Shown one piece after another: positions 48,260 to 59,555 of a stretch of DNA of 64,000 bases; the stretch's first letter is position 1; each line of letters opens with the position of its first letter. The notes beneath the pieces were generated by a model that was not told the DNA's origin, did no database searches, and was given only the letters and a program-made list of their open reading frames with translations. The stretch comes from Akkermansiaceae bacterium (GTDB lineage Bacteria; Verrucomicrobiota; Verrucomicrobiia; Verrucomicrobiales; Akkermansiaceae): assembly GCA_903906515.1 (NCBI GenBank), contig CAIVKO010000004.1:17408-81407 (forward strand), given 5' to 3'. The position numbers and the translations under genes are program-made.

Positions 48260-48489
48260 GGTTCGCGTGTGAGGGTTCTAAGCTGTTCCCAGTTCATTCT
48301 CGGAGTGAGAGCGGCAGTGGTAAGTAAATCATCGATTTCTGCTCGCTTGGGTTTGGACTTTTTGGGAGCAGGAATGACCATGGCCAATTCGTAATGTCCG
48401 GGTCCGGCTTCTCGAACGGCATAGCATTCGCCGGGCTTGGCACCCGGAAGAACCAGACGACGTTTGGTGTCGATGGTTTGAACTTTCAT
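48256..48489 (-). CDS. vapB: VapB-like antitoxin
   Basis: MKVQTIDTKRRLVLPGAKPGECYAVREAGPGHYELAMVIP AbrB-like; 4-nt overlap with vapC. Confidence 0.8.
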   Translation of the reverse strand: MKVQTIDTKRRLVLPGAKPGECYAVREAGPGHYELAMVIPAPKKSKPKRAEIDDLLTTAALTPRMNWEQLRTLTREP

Positions 48490-48545
48490 GGTGGGATTCT
48501 CCCACATGTAGAGGTTATTGTCAACGATTGTAATGCGGACTCCGC

Positions 48546-49256
48546 TCATCCCAGCTCGCCGTCCACCCGATAGGCGCGTTTGCCGAAGATTGCGGTGCCG
48601 ACCCGGACGTGGGTGGCTCCTTCCTCGATAGCGACTTCGAAATCGCCGCTCATGCCCATACTGAGAAACGAGAGTGGAACTCCGGATTCACGCGCCAACT
48701 CATCGCGCAGATTCCGCAGATCAACAAACCAATGCCGAGCGGACTCGGCGTCCGGACCGACGGGCGGGATGGTCATCAGCCCGAGGATTTCGAGGCGTTC
48801 CAAGGCAAGCAGAGCATCGATTTCCGCGCGGATGGTTTCGGGTTCGAAGCCGCCCTTGCTGGCTTCTCCGCCGACGTTGACCTGCAAAAACACCTTGGGA
48901 AAAAGCCCGAGTTCTTTTGCAATTTCATCGGTGTAGGATGCGAGCCTCAGAGAATCGATGGCATGGATCACCTCGAATTTTTGGAGAATTCGACGCACCT
49001 TGTTGCGCTGGACGCCGCCGATGAAATGCCAGTGAAGATGGCCGGGTAGGAGGTCGATCTTGCCCTCCGCCTCCTGCAACTTGCTCTCGCCGAAACAGGC
49101 GTGACCTGCAGCTACCGCGTCCCGAACGGCATCCGCCGGAAAGGTCTTGGAGACGGCGACTAACTCGACGGAATCCACGTCCCTAGCCGCACGCGAGCAT
49201 GCTGCTGCGACGCGGTCCTTGATTTCCCCCAGATTCGCAGCGACGTCCGACATCAT
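48546..49256 (-). CDS. yggS: YggS family pyridoxal phosphate-dependent protein
   Basis: VELVAVSKTFPADAVRDAVAAGHACFGESKLQEAEGK; LHWHFIGGVQRNKVRRI; LSMGMSGDFEVAIEEGATHVRVGTAIFG. Confidence 0.93.
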   Translation of the reverse strand: MMSDVAANLGEIKDRVAAACSRAARDVDSVELVAVSKTFPADAVRDAVAAGHACFGESKLQEAEGKIDLLPGHLHWHFIGGVQRNKVRRILQKFEVIHAIDSLRLASYTDEIAKELGLFPKVFLQVNVGGEASKGGFEPETIRAEIDALLALERLEILGLMTIPPVGPDAESARHWFVDLRNLRDELARESGVPLSFLSMGMSGDFEVAIEEGATHVRVGTAIFGKRAYRVDGELG

Positions 49257-49275
49257 AGGATCCGGGTGAAATCAC

Positions 49276-51516
49276 TCACTTGATCACGCCCGCCATCTTG
49301 GCATTTTCCGTCATATCGACGAGATCGCGCAGCACTGCGAGGGACTCGCGTTTCACGGGATCGAGGCCGGTGGGCCACTTGGGACTTTCATCAAGATCCT
49401 CGCCCTCGCCCTTGGCGCGGCGCATGTAATCACCGGATTCGCTAGTTGGATCGTAGGGCCTCAAACCCGCACCTTTTTCGAGGTCATCGAGAGTGATTTT
49501 GTAGAATTTGAAGGTCTGCTTGTCTAGTTTCGCTATTTTCTCGAAGCGTGCGCGTCGTTCGCTGTTGCGTTCCTTCTGCTCGACGTCGGACTCAGCGAGT
49601 TCCTTCTCGCGTTTGGCTTTATTCAACGAAACGGAATTCGACTTGATGCGGGTCTTGGCCTTGATCACGTCCTGAATCACATAGGCGAAATCCTTGTTTG
49701 CGTTCACACGTTCCTGGCTGAGTTCCTTGAGCCTGGGAATGAACAGCGCCTGCTTCTCCAGTGGAGAAAAACCGGCGGCTTGGCGGATTCGGTCGTGGGG
49801 CAGCGCGTGGTCGAGAAACTCCTCACCCACGTCGAGCGCATCCATCAGATTTGGCACCGCCACATCGGAAACCACACCCTGCATCTGGGTGGACGAGCCG
49901 GAAGGACGATAAAATTTCTGGATAGTCACCTTGAGATAGCCGGCATGGTTTCTCACAGCGAAAAGCGGCAACATCTTACCGATATCCATCGGTTGTTGGA
50001 CGGTTCCCTTGCCGAAAGTGGATGACTCACCGACGATGACCGCGCGGTTCATATCCTGAAGGGCACCGGCAAGGATTTCGCTAGCGGAGGCACTGCTTTT
50101 ATCGGTCATCACCACCATCGGGCCGGTGTAAATCGGCTTGCCGCGATCCGAATCCTTTACCTGGGTTTGGCCGAGCGTATTCTTGACCTGCACGACCGGC
50201 GCAGCGCCTGTGAAAAACCCGGTCATCCGGCGAACTTCTTCCAACGATCCGCCGCCATTGTTGCGCAGGTCGAGGATGAGTCCATCGATTTTCTCCTCCA
50301 CGAGGCGGTTGAGGATCCGTTCCACGTCCACCGAGCAGCGGACTTTTCCTTCGGCGAAATCCGCGTAAAACGACGGCAGGGTGAGTACCCCCAGACGACG
50401 CGGCATTCCTTTTTCGGTTTTCATTTCGATCACCTCGCCACTTGCCTGCTCGTCTTTCAGCTCCACCTTGTCACGCTTGATGACGATGAGCTTGGTCTCG
50501 CCGGAAGGGCCGGACACTGGCTCCACCTTGAGTGCCACAGAAGTACCTTCCTTGCCGCGGATCAAATCGACCACCTTGTCGATTTTCATGAACATGATGT
50601 CCACCATATCCTCAGGTTTTCCGGTATTGAGAGAATTCACAGCGACCACCCGGTCATTGAGCTTGAGTGTGCCCTCGCGGTCTGCCGGGCCACCGACAAC
50701 GATGCCCATGATCTTGGTGGCTCCATCCTCCTCGGCTTGGAGAAGGGCGCCCACTCCGACCAACGCATTTTTCATACTATCCTCGAAGCGGCTCATTTCG
50801 CGGAAACTCATGTAATCCGTGTGAGGATCATAAGCGCGGGCGACGGCACTCAGGAAATAATTAGCGACCTCCTCGTCATCCACGTCCTCCACACTGCCGA
50901 GGAACCGCTTGTAGCGCAGGGCGATCTTTTGTTTCGGACTGCGATCATCACTGCCGGGATCGGGCTTGCCTTGTTCTTTGGCGAGTTTGGTGAGCATTTC
51001 CCGGCGGAGGGTCTCGGCCAGCACCGCCTCACAGATCTGCTTGCGCCAGAGCGTGGCCGCCTCTTTTTCATTGCGCGGCCAGACAGCGTCCTTGCGGCTC
51101 ATCATGACCGACTCGTCCGCACTGAAATCGAAGTCCGGGCCATCCAAGAGCTTCTGAGTCTGAGCCACCCGTGCCTGCACCCGCTTTTTAAACAAGTCAT
51201 AGATCTCGGTCGCTACAGGCATGCAATTCCCTTGGAGCAGGAGCGTATGAAGCTTATCACCATAATCCGCATTGAAATGATTCACGTCTTCCTGAGTGAA
51301 ATAGAGTTTTTGTGAGTCGAGATCGCCCAGATAATCGGTCAGGAATCTCTTGCTCAGCTCCTCATTGAAAGGAAGGCGCGCAAAATGGCTGTTTTGCAGC
51401 ATGATGGCCATCTGACGGCCCACCTCGTTAAAATCCGCCTTCTGCGCCATGGCGGAGCAGGAAAGTGCGGCAAGGAGGGTGGTGCCGACGGCTTTGCGAA
51501 ACCAAGATATTGTCAT
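49276..51516 (-). CDS. Carboxy-terminal processing (tail-specific) protease, S41 family
   Basis: [59 protein letters not shown] region. Confidence 0.93.
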   Translation of the reverse strand: MTISWFRKAVGTTLLAALSCSAMAQKADFNEVGRQMAIMLQNSHFARLPFNEELSKRFLTDYLGDLDSQKLYFTQEDVNHFNADYGDKLHTLLLQGNCMPVATEIYDLFKKRVQARVAQTQKLLDGPDFDFSADESVMMSRKDAVWPRNEKEAATLWRKQICEAVLAETLRREMLTKLAKEQGKPDPGSDDRSPKQKIALRYKRFLGSVEDVDDEEVANYFLSAVARAYDPHTDYMSFREMSRFEDSMKNALVGVGALLQAEEDGATKIMGIVVGGPADREGTLKLNDRVVAVNSLNTGKPEDMVDIMFMKIDKVVDLIRGKEGTSVALKVEPVSGPSGETKLIVIKRDKVELKDEQASGEVIEMKTEKGMPRRLGVLTLPSFYADFAEGKVRCSVDVERILNRLVEEKIDGLILDLRNNGGGSLEEVRRMTGFFTGAAPVVQVKNTLGQTQVKDSDRGKPIYTGPMVVMTDKSSASASEILAGALQDMNRAVIVGESSTFGKGTVQQPMDIGKMLPLFAVRNHAGYLKVTIQKFYRPSGSSTQMQGVVSDVAVPNLMDALDVGEEFLDHALPHDRIRQAAGFSPLEKQALFIPRLKELSQERVNANKDFAYVIQDVIKAKTRIKSNSVSLNKAKREKELAESDVEQKERNSERRARFEKIAKLDKQTFKFYKITLDDLEKGAGLRPYDPTSESGDYMRRAKGEGEDLDESPKWPTGLDPVKRESLAVLRDLVDMTENAKMAGVIK

Positions 51517-51815
51517 GAAGTTGAAACGGAGCTGGTTGGAAAATTGTTTCGGGAATCTGTCACGGATATTTCGGATGTCGATAAGGAAAATCCGCGTTCG
51601 CGGACGGCGTCATAGACATACCAGTCCTCCAGGCGCTTGCGTGCCCATGGGGTTTTGCGCAGGAAAGTGAGGCTGGATTTGATCGTCGGATCGAACATGA
51701 AACAACGGATTGGGATGCGGTCCGCCAGTTCCTGCCAGCCATGGCGATCCACCATTGTGCGCAGGACGGATTCCAAGGTCACGCCGTGCAGGGGATCATT
51801 CGGGTGGGATTGCAT
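51513..51815 (-). CDS. VF530 family DNA-binding protein
   Basis: [61 protein letters not shown]. Confidence 0.88.
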   Translation of the reverse strand: MQSHPNDPLHGVTLESVLRTMVDRHGWQELADRIPIRCFMFDPTIKSSLTFLRKTPWARKRLEDWYVYDAVRERGFSLSTSEISVTDSRNNFPTSSVSTS

Positions 51816-51909
51816 GGGTTGAGTATCGCTGTTTTTCCACTGTGGGGCAATGTGTTATTTTCCCGCATTTCGTGGTTTCCAAATCCGGTGAGGGGCCCAA
51901 GAATCGGGC

Positions 51910-53454
51910 ATGGAAGCTGAGGAAATGACACTCGACCGCTGTTTGCGACAGGAGATCCTGTTTGCGAGGGAGCGGGTGTATCGATTTGGACAAGCGACGC
52001 CTTTGGAGCGCCTGAACCTCCCCGGGCCGGGCCCGGAAATCTGGGTGAAACGCGAAGACCTCTCGACCGTGAAATCCTACAAATGGCGGGGGGCCTGCAA
52101 CCGGATGGCCCTACTCACACCCGGCGAGGCGAAACGCGGAGTGGTCACTGCCTCCGCCGGAAACCACGCCCAGGGAGTGGCGCTCGCCGCCCGCACTCTG
52201 GGCATCCGCGCGAGGATTTACATGCCCCGCTCGACTCCCAACGTGAAACAATCGGCCGTTCTCCACCACGGCGGCGAGTTTGTGGAAATCCATTTGTCCG
52301 GCGACAGCTATGATGAGGCGGTAGGTGCCGCGCGGGCTGACGAGGCGGCAACCGGCGCGGTCTATATCCATGCCTATGACGACCTCAAGGTGATGGCCGG
52401 ACAAGGCACGCTGGCGGACGAAATTGTCCTATCCGGCCATGGCCCATTCGACGCCGCATACCTCCAGATCGGCGGCGGCGGTCTGGCCGCCGGAGTTTCC
52501 TCATGGCTCAAAACCTACTGGCCCGACATCGAAATCACCGGCGTCGAGGGCGTCGGCCAGGCATCAATGAAAGCCGCGATAGAGGCGGGGAAACCCGTGA
52601 CGCTCGATCAATTGGATCTCTTCTGCGACGGCACGGCGGTTAGAAAAGCAGGGGAACTGCCGTTCCAGATCTGCCAACAAACGCTTTCCCGCGTGGAAAC
52701 CGTGACCAACGCCGAGGTCAGCCGGGCCATGCGCGTGCTGTGGGAAGGCCTGCGCTGCATCTCCGAACCCTCCGGCGCGATGGGACTGGCCGCAGTGCTC
52801 AAAAACCGTGAAAATCTCGTAGGGAAACGCGTGCTCGTGGTGCTTTGCGGTGCCAACATCGATTTCCTGCAACTCGGCTTGATCGCCCAATCGGTGGGAC
52901 TGGCCAACCAGGCAAGCAAGACCCTGCGCATCCGCATCCCCGAACGGCCCGGAACGATGCTGAAGCTGTTAGACTCGTGTTTTGAAGGCATGAACATCGC
53001 GGATTTCCAATATGGTATATCCGATGAGGCGGACGCATGGCCGGTGTTCACACTCAGCTCGGATACCCCGGCGCGACTCGATGCTGTCCTGCAACGACTC
53101 GATGCGGGCGGCTACGTTTGGGAAGATCTAACGGGCGCGGTGGATGTCGTCTTCCGGGCGATTCCGCTGCGCGGGGATCTGTTGAAAAACCCGGCTTTCC
53201 TGCGACTGGATTTCCACGAACGTCCGGGCGCACTGCATGATTTCCTCGACCAACGGATCCGGGGCAACGCCAATCTTTGTTATTTCAACTACCGGCAATC
53301 CGGCGAGCGAATCGGCCGCGCGCTGATCGGGCTGGATTTCCCCTCCCCCTACGAACGGGACGCGCTAATGATGACCATCCCAAGCCATGGCGAGGGATAC
53401 CGCCTGTGCGAAGCCGTGGACGACGAGGCCAGCAAGCGGCTGAGAGGATGCTGA
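51910..53454 (+). CDS. ilvA: Threonine ammonia-lyase, biosynthetic
   Basis: VKREDLSTVKSYKWRGACNRM; ASAGNHAQGVALAA; C-terminal ACT-like domains. Confidence 0.94.
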   Translation: MEAEEMTLDRCLRQEILFARERVYRFGQATPLERLNLPGPGPEIWVKREDLSTVKSYKWRGACNRMALLTPGEAKRGVVTASAGNHAQGVALAARTLGIRARIYMPRSTPNVKQSAVLHHGGEFVEIHLSGDSYDEAVGAARADEAATGAVYIHAYDDLKVMAGQGTLADEIVLSGHGPFDAAYLQIGGGGLAAGVSSWLKTYWPDIEITGVEGVGQASMKAAIEAGKPVTLDQLDLFCDGTAVRKAGELPFQICQQTLSRVETVTNAEVSRAMRVLWEGLRCISEPSGAMGLAAVLKNRENLVGKRVLVVLCGANIDFLQLGLIAQSVGLANQASKTLRIRIPERPGTMLKLLDSCFEGMNIADFQYGISDEADAWPVFTLSSDTPARLDAVLQRLDAGGYVWEDLTGAVDVVFRAIPLRGDLLKNPAFLRLDFHERPGALHDFLDQRIRGNANLCYFNYRQSGERIGRALIGLDFPSPYERDALMMTIPSHGEGYRLCEAVDDEASKRLRGC

Positions 53455-53505
53455 AAATCTGCTTCAAATCCCACCCAAAAACGATAGGGTCACCGCAAAG
53501 ACCTC

Positions 53506-55236
53506 ATGAAAACCAAAGTCCAGATGAACTCATTTGAGCGGGCCTCTGTCCTGTTGTGTCTATCCGTTTGCCTGACCTCCGCTCAAACGAACCCCGGAAG
53601 CCTGATTTATTCAGGAGATTTCCAAAACGGCCAACTCTACAACGCCACGTTCGTCAACTCCGTGGTCGGATGGGATTTGTTTTTCCAAAGCGGCTTCCTC
53701 GGTGGCAGCACTGTCATTGCCAATGTCGAGGCAGGTCAGGTATGGTCCGGGCATGAGGTATTCGTGCGCCCACCCGGTGAGCCGCAAGGATTCTTCACCT
53801 ACACAAATCCGGCTGCCAATAGCCTGAACCAACTCGACGATCACGCTACCACGGTTGGGCACGTATTGGTCGGTAGCGGATACCTCGGTAAAACTGATGC
53901 CGGATTCAACAGTTATTCGACATTCGGCCTTGGCATGGCCCCCGCCGCCAGACTGATCAGCGCGGGCATCGCCGTGGAGTTTTCCGCCACTATACCCGGA
54001 TCTTTTTCCACCACCGAGGCATCGGTGATCACTGCATACAAATCGATGTTCCAAGGGACGGGACTGGGAGCCGGAGTTCCCCGGCCGGATGTCATCAACA
54101 GCAGTTGGGGCGGCGGCGGCGACGCTTCCGCCATTGCAAGCGAGTCACTTGCAATCGATGGATTGGCAAGGCAGAACGCGTCGGTTGCCTTCGTGGTCTC
54201 AGCCGGCAACGGCGGCAGCACGGCGACCGTCCAGTCACCCGCGGCCGGATACAACAACATCTCGGTCGGTTCTCTGGGAGGAAGTGCATTCCGGACCCCA
54301 TCCACCTTTTCCTCAGATGGAATGGCGGACTTTTTCATCCCGAATAAAGAAGGAGGCATAACCCTGACGGGGGCGCGCGCGGCAGTTGATATCGCAGCTC
54401 CCGGGGAAGGGCTCGTTCTGGCCGCCTATTTAGGAAACAGCGGAACCAATCCCTCGCCAACGAATCTCTATTTCACCAACGCGGATGGCACCAGCTACTC
54501 GGCCCCGATCGTGGCGGGTGGCATCGCACTGTTGAAAGATGTCGCCAAAACCTCCCTATTCTACAATTACAACTCCAACCCGAATGCCTTCGACACGCGG
54601 GTGATCAAATCCGTCCTGATGGCCGGGGCGGACAAGACAGACGGTTGGAACAACGGTCAGGACGCCCTCAATGTCACCACTCAGGCACTGGACCTGAAAA
54701 CCGGTGCCGGAGCGATGAATCTTAACACGACTGCCGCAATCTATTTATTCGGCACACGCGATCTTGACGAAATCAACCGCGTGCCGATCGAAAAATACGG
54801 TTGGGATTCGGCCACCATCAGCCTGGGATCTACCTTGGAGTATGTATTTGCCGCTCCGTTCACGAGCGATACGGCGCTGAATGTCGCACTCAACTGGTTC
54901 TCCGTGCGCGGGTTCGACACCAATACCGACACCGGCTCGGATATCGCGTTTGCCGATCTGAACCTGCAAGTCTGGATGCTCGATGATCAAGGACACTTCG
55001 CCACCAAGGTCGGGGAATCGATGAGCCTCTATAACAACACCGAATTCCTGCGCCTTGAATCCCTTGCCGCCGGCCAATACGGGCTAAAAGTCACCTATGC
55101 AGACAATATCTTCGACACCAGCGGCACGGTGAACAGCGAAACCTTTGGTCTCTCGTGGTATGCAATCCCCGAACCCAGCGGCATGACGTTGCTGTTCGCC
55201 TCGTTGATCGTGTGTTTGAGACGACGGCGTCCGTGA
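53506..55236 (+). CDS. S8 family serine peptidase with PEP-CTERM sorting signal
   Basis: VINSSWGGGG..VVSAGNGGS; DGTSYSAPIVAGG; C-terminal IPEPSGMTLLFASLIVCLRRRRP. Confidence 0.88.
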   Translation: MKTKVQMNSFERASVLLCLSVCLTSAQTNPGSLIYSGDFQNGQLYNATFVNSVVGWDLFFQSGFLGGSTVIANVEAGQVWSGHEVFVRPPGEPQGFFTYTNPAANSLNQLDDHATTVGHVLVGSGYLGKTDAGFNSYSTFGLGMAPAARLISAGIAVEFSATIPGSFSTTEASVITAYKSMFQGTGLGAGVPRPDVINSSWGGGGDASAIASESLAIDGLARQNASVAFVVSAGNGGSTATVQSPAAGYNNISVGSLGGSAFRTPSTFSSDGMADFFIPNKEGGITLTGARAAVDIAAPGEGLVLAAYLGNSGTNPSPTNLYFTNADGTSYSAPIVAGGIALLKDVAKTSLFYNYNSNPNAFDTRVIKSVLMAGADKTDGWNNGQDALNVTTQALDLKTGAGAMNLNTTAAIYLFGTRDLDEINRVPIEKYGWDSATISLGSTLEYVFAAPFTSDTALNVALNWFSVRGFDTNTDTGSDIAFADLNLQVWMLDDQGHFATKVGESMSLYNNTEFLRLESLAAGQYGLKVTYADNIFDTSGTVNSETFGLSWYAIPEPSGMTLLFASLIVCLRRRRP

Positions 55237-55432
55237 AGCACGTCTTCGCCGATTTGGGCCGGTTTCACCTATTTTTACTTGGATCGAAAAATATCCTCAG
55301 CCCACACAGATTGGTCGAAAAAGGGTGTATTTTTTCGCAAAGCGCGCTTGCCGGGTCGGCCTCAGCCCGACATAGTCCCGCGAGACCCCGAAAGACGGAG
55401 CCAAACGCCGCCTGGGGCCTACCATTTCAGCC

Positions 55433-57172
55433 ATGAGCGACACACCTTCGGCAACTGCAGAACTCACACTGCCTAAAGACCTTGCAGCAGAAAAAGGCAT
55501 GGTCAACGTGCAGATTGATGGCGTTTGGCATCAATTTCCCAAAGGCATGCGGATGATCGAAGCCTGCCGCAGCGCGGGAACGATTGTTCCCCATTATTGT
55601 TACCACCCCAAGCTGAGCGCTCCAGGCAACTGCCGGATGTGCCTGGTCCAGATGGGCATGCCACCGCGCCCCGCACCCGGTCAGGAACCGAAACGAGACG
55701 AATACGGCTACGAACCGATCGGTTGGATGCCCCGTGCCGTGATCGCCTGCGCCAATACGATTTCGGAAAACATGGGCATCCGCACCACGGGAGAGCTTGT
55801 GGAAAAATGCCGCGAGGGCACGATGGAATTTCTACTCATCAATCATCCGCTCGATTGCCCGATCTGCGATCAGGCGGGTGAATGCCGCCTGCAGGAGCAC
55901 TCGGTGGAACACGGACGCGGAGCTTCCCGCTTCGTGGACATCAAGGTGAAAAAACCGAAGAACGTCGATATCGGACCACGCATCCGGTTAGATAATGAGC
56001 GCTGCATCCTGTGCAGCCGCTGCATCCGGTTCATGGACGAGGTGGCCGGTGACCCGGTGCTCGGATTCACCCAGCGCGGAACCCACACCACACTGACCGT
56101 CCACCCGGACCGCTTGCTGGATTCTAATTACTCACTCAACACCGCCGACATCTGCCCGGTCGGCGCATTGACATCGAATGATTTCCGCTTCCAGATGCGG
56201 GTTTGGTTTCTCAAGGAAACCCCGACGATCGACGTCAATTGCGGGACCGGCACCAACATCACCGTTTGGACCCGCAACAACACGATCCACCGCATCACCC
56301 CGCGCCAGAACGACGCCGTGAACTCGTGCTGGATGCCGGATTCACACCGCCTGAATTTCCACTACATCGATGGCGAGGCGCGCTTCAACCAACCGCTCGT
56401 CAAGAACGGCGTGCTGCACGATCCGATCGAATGGTCCGACGCCCTGAATCGCGCAGCGGAAAAACTCAAACCCCTCGCTCCCGGCCAAATCGCCATCCTC
56501 GCGTCCGGACGCATGACCAACGAGGAACTCCACCTCACCCGCAAACTCGCCGAAACACTCGGCACCAGCCTGGTTTCGCTCGTCCCCCGGTTCGCCGAGT
56601 GCGATGGCATGCTCATCGCAGCCGACCGCAACCCTAACACCACCGGCGCAAAGCTTGTCCTCGGAACCGAAGACCCCTTCGCAAAACTCGATGCCATCCG
56701 CGACGGCGTGCGTGACGGATCGATCAAGGCCCTGCTCGTGTTCGGCGAGGACATCATCACCGACGCGGGCTTCCATTTCTCCGACCTCGCGAAACTCGAC
56801 TACCTTCTCCAGACTCACATTCTGGCCAACCCCACCGCCCTCGCGTCACACCTCGTACTTCCCGGCGCGGCATTCGCCGAAAAACGCGGATCGATGGTCA
56901 ACCTCACCGGCCGGATCCAACGCCTCAACCGCGCGATCGAACCACCGGATCAAGCGCGCGACGATTGGGAAATCCTGCGTGACATCATCGCCACCGTGAG
57001 CGGAGAAAAAAGCGACCTCCACGCCATCGAGGATGTCTTCAAATCCCTCGCCGGAAGCATCTCCGCCCTCGAAGGACTCACCCTCTCGAAGATCGGCCAT
57101 CAAGGACTCTCGGTTACCGAGACCGGTTACCAAGTCCCATTGCTGGAGAAGGAACGCCAGAGAAAGTTATAG
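55433..57172 (+). CDS. nuoG: NADH-quinone oxidoreductase subunit G-like
   Basis: 2Fe-2S and 4Fe-4S Cys clusters: CRSAGTIVPHYCYHPKLSAPGNCRMC; CPICDQAGECRLQ; CILCSRCIRF. Confidence 0.9.
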   Translation: MSDTPSATAELTLPKDLAAEKGMVNVQIDGVWHQFPKGMRMIEACRSAGTIVPHYCYHPKLSAPGNCRMCLVQMGMPPRPAPGQEPKRDEYGYEPIGWMPRAVIACANTISENMGIRTTGELVEKCREGTMEFLLINHPLDCPICDQAGECRLQEHSVEHGRGASRFVDIKVKKPKNVDIGPRIRLDNERCILCSRCIRFMDEVAGDPVLGFTQRGTHTTLTVHPDRLLDSNYSLNTADICPVGALTSNDFRFQMRVWFLKETPTIDVNCGTGTNITVWTRNNTIHRITPRQNDAVNSCWMPDSHRLNFHYIDGEARFNQPLVKNGVLHDPIEWSDALNRAAEKLKPLAPGQIAILASGRMTNEELHLTRKLAETLGTSLVSLVPRFAECDGMLIAADRNPNTTGAKLVLGTEDPFAKLDAIRDGVRDGSIKALLVFGEDIITDAGFHFSDLAKLDYLLQTHILANPTALASHLVLPGAAFAEKRGSMVNLTGRIQRLNRAIEPPDQARDDWEILRDIIATVSGEKSDLHAIEDVFKSLAGSISALEGLTLSKIGHQGLSVTETGYQVPLLEKERQRKL

Positions 57173-57220
57173 TTCTCACCCTAATAACTTATAACCAATA
57201 ACTTTTAACTAACACCCTTC

Positions 57221-58477
57221 ATGCCGGACATCCTCCAGATCCTCATCCTGATCGTCAAGATCGTCGCCCTCACCTTCTGCGTGGTGCTGCCGCTGGTGCC
57301 GATCTCGGTCTACTTCGAGCGCCGGTTCTGCGCGGTGATCCAGGACCGGGTGGGCCCGAACCGCACCGGCATACCGCTCACGTTGTTGGGATTCAAGAAG
57401 GATTTCCATTTCTTCGGCCTCATCCAACCAGTGGCTGATGGTGTGAAGTTGTTCCTGAAAGAGGATTTCACGCCCTCCTACGTGCGCAAGGCCTTCTATT
57501 GGATGGCGCCGGCTCTAACGGTCGCTCCCGCGCTCATCACCGTTTGTGTGATTCCCTTCGGCTCGCCCATCTCGATCTTTGGCAGCGAACAAAAACTCGT
57601 CATCGCCGATCTCGATATCGGCCCGCTCTTTGTCTTCGCAATTTCGTCTCTAACCGTCTATGGCATCACGCTTGCCGGTTGGTCTTCCAACTCGAAGTTC
57701 TCACTCATTGGCGGCGTGCGCTCGACGGCCCAAATGATTTCATACGAAATCTGCCTCGGCCTCTCGATCATTCCCGTGCTGCTGTATTACGGTGATCTCA
57801 ACCTGAGCAAGATCGTCCAAAACCAGGCGGACAACGGCTGGCTGCTGCTGCCACTCTGGAAAGGCGGTCACCTCGGCCTGCCTGACCTACAGACCGCCCT
57901 GTTCCTGATCCCGGCCTTCATCGCGTTCCTGATCTTCACCATTTCCATTTTCGCGGAAACCAACCGCATGCCCTTCGACCTTCCGGAGTGCGAGACCGAA
58001 CTCGTCGGCGGTTATCACACCGAGTATTCCTCGATGAAATTCGCCCTGTTTTTCATGGGTGAATACGCCGCCATGGTCATCGGCTCCGCTCTGATCGTCA
58101 CCCTCTTCCTCGGCGGTTGGTCGGTCGGCTTCGGCATGGACAAGTGGATCAATGACCTCCACATCGGAAGCTTCCAATTCGGCGGGCTCATCCACCTCAT
58201 GGCATTTCTGGTGAAACTGATCGTCTTCATCCTGTTCTTCATTCTCGTCCGCTGGACAGTGCCCCGCTTCCGCTACGACCAACTGATGAAACTCGGTTGG
58301 GTGATCTTTTTCGAAGCCGCGCTCGTCAACGTCTTCCTTGCAGCACTCATCATCGCCGCACCCCAACTCACCGCCGCCATCATCGGCGGAGGAGCGGTTC
58401 TGCTGATCGCCGTCACCGCCGCAGTCATCTGGGTCGCCATGGTTTCCGAAGCCAAACCGAAAATCCGCCGAGCCTAA
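57221..58477 (+). CDS. nuoH: NADH-quinone oxidoreductase subunit H
   Basis: QDRVGPNRTG; QPVADGVKLFLKED; ETNRMPFDLPECETELVGGYHTEYSSMKFALFF. Confidence 0.96.
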   Translation: MPDILQILILIVKIVALTFCVVLPLVPISVYFERRFCAVIQDRVGPNRTGIPLTLLGFKKDFHFFGLIQPVADGVKLFLKEDFTPSYVRKAFYWMAPALTVAPALITVCVIPFGSPISIFGSEQKLVIADLDIGPLFVFAISSLTVYGITLAGWSSNSKFSLIGGVRSTAQMISYEICLGLSIIPVLLYYGDLNLSKIVQNQADNGWLLLPLWKGGHLGLPDLQTALFLIPAFIAFLIFTISIFAETNRMPFDLPECETELVGGYHTEYSSMKFALFFMGEYAAMVIGSALIVTLFLGGWSVGFGMDKWINDLHIGSFQFGGLIHLMAFLVKLIVFILFFILVRWTVPRFRYDQLMKLGWVIFFEAALVNVFLAALIIAAPQLTAAIIGGGAVLLIAVTAAVIWVAMVSEAKPKIRRA

Positions 58478-58512
58478 CTCTGGATTTCTAATCTCAAATC
58501 TCAAATCTCAAA

Positions 58513-59079
58513 ATGGCCGTCGTCAAACTTCAACGCCCGAAACTCAACGCCGGTGAGAAAATCTACTTCGGAGCGATCCTGAAGGGATTTTTTATCACCA
58601 TGTCCCACGCGGTCCGCTCGCTGCTTGGCAAAACCACGGGAGCCAAGGACCTCGCATCCTCCGGCCTCGGTGTGACCATGCAGTTCCCCGAGCAACGGTG
58701 GGACAACCAACTGCCGGAATACTACCGCGGTGCCCCCACGCTGGTCATCGACGAACAAGGCCGTGAACGCTGCGTCTCGTGCCAACTCTGCGAATTCATC
58801 TGCCCGCCCAAGGCCATCCGGATCACTCCTTCCGAAATCCCAACAGACGACAAGTGGGCCAAAGTCGAGAAACGTCCGATCGAGTTCGACATCGATATGA
58901 TCCGCTGCATTTACTGCGGCATGTGCGAGGAAGTCTGCCCGGAACAGGCAATCTTTCTCCGCAAGGACTATCTGGTCACCGGCCACACCCGCGCGGAAAT
59001 GGTTCACGACAAAAAGAAACTCTACGAAATCGGCGGCATCCGCACCGGACTCGTCAACAAATGGAATGAGCTGAAGTAA
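58513..59079 (+). CDS. nuoI: NADH-quinone oxidoreductase subunit I
   Basis: Two 4Fe-4S motifs: CVSCQLCEFICPPKAI; CIYCGMCEEVCPEQAI. Confidence 0.95.
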   Translation: MAVVKLQRPKLNAGEKIYFGAILKGFFITMSHAVRSLLGKTTGAKDLASSGLGVTMQFPEQRWDNQLPEYYRGAPTLVIDEQGRERCVSCQLCEFICPPKAIRITPSEIPTDDKWAKVEKRPIEFDIDMIRCIYCGMCEEVCPEQAIFLRKDYLVTGHTRAEMVHDKKKLYEIGGIRTGLVNKWNELK

Positions 59080-59108
59080 TGGACTTTGGGAATTGGATAA
59101 TTGGATAA

Positions 59109-59540
59109 ATGGGGATGGAACAAGAAACCACAAAGACTTTTGAGGAACTCGAGGCTTGGAAGGCAGGCCGCGAACTTCGTATTTTCATCTTCCGCAAGAT
59201 TGTCCCCATCCTCTTGGGACTCCGCGAATTCGATCTCTGCGATCAAATCAAGCGCGCATCCCGCTCGGTCACTCATAACATCGCCGAAGGCCACGGACGC
59301 TACCACTTTCTGGATAATTATCGATTCTGCTCCCAAGCAAGAGGTTCTCTCACCGAGGTTCTAGACCAACTTATCGTTTGTGACGACGATTCTCTAATCG
59401 ATGAGAATCTCTATCAAACCGGACGCGAACACTTCAACAAGACACTTCGTATCCTGAATGGCTACATGGCATGGCTCAAACGTTCGGCCAAAACCAAGGA
59501 CCAAGTCATTGCACCGCCGCACACGCCACCCAATCTCTAA
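59109..59540 (+). CDS. Four helix bundle protein (23S rRNA IVS/S23-like)
   Basis: TFEELEAWKAGRELRIFIFRKI..LCDQIKRASRSVTHNIAEGHGR..NYRFCSQARGSLTEVLDQLIV. Confidence 0.9.
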   Translation: MGMEQETTKTFEELEAWKAGRELRIFIFRKIVPILLGLREFDLCDQIKRASRSVTHNIAEGHGRYHFLDNYRFCSQARGSLTEVLDQLIVCDDDSLIDENLYQTGREHFNKTLRILNGYMAWLKRSAKTKDQVIAPPHTPPNL

Positions 59541-59555
59541 TCTCCCAATCATCCA

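Noticed and set aside
50167-51315. 382-aa plus-strand ORF
   Set aside because: Antisense to the C-terminal processing protease; GC-skew shadow ORF.
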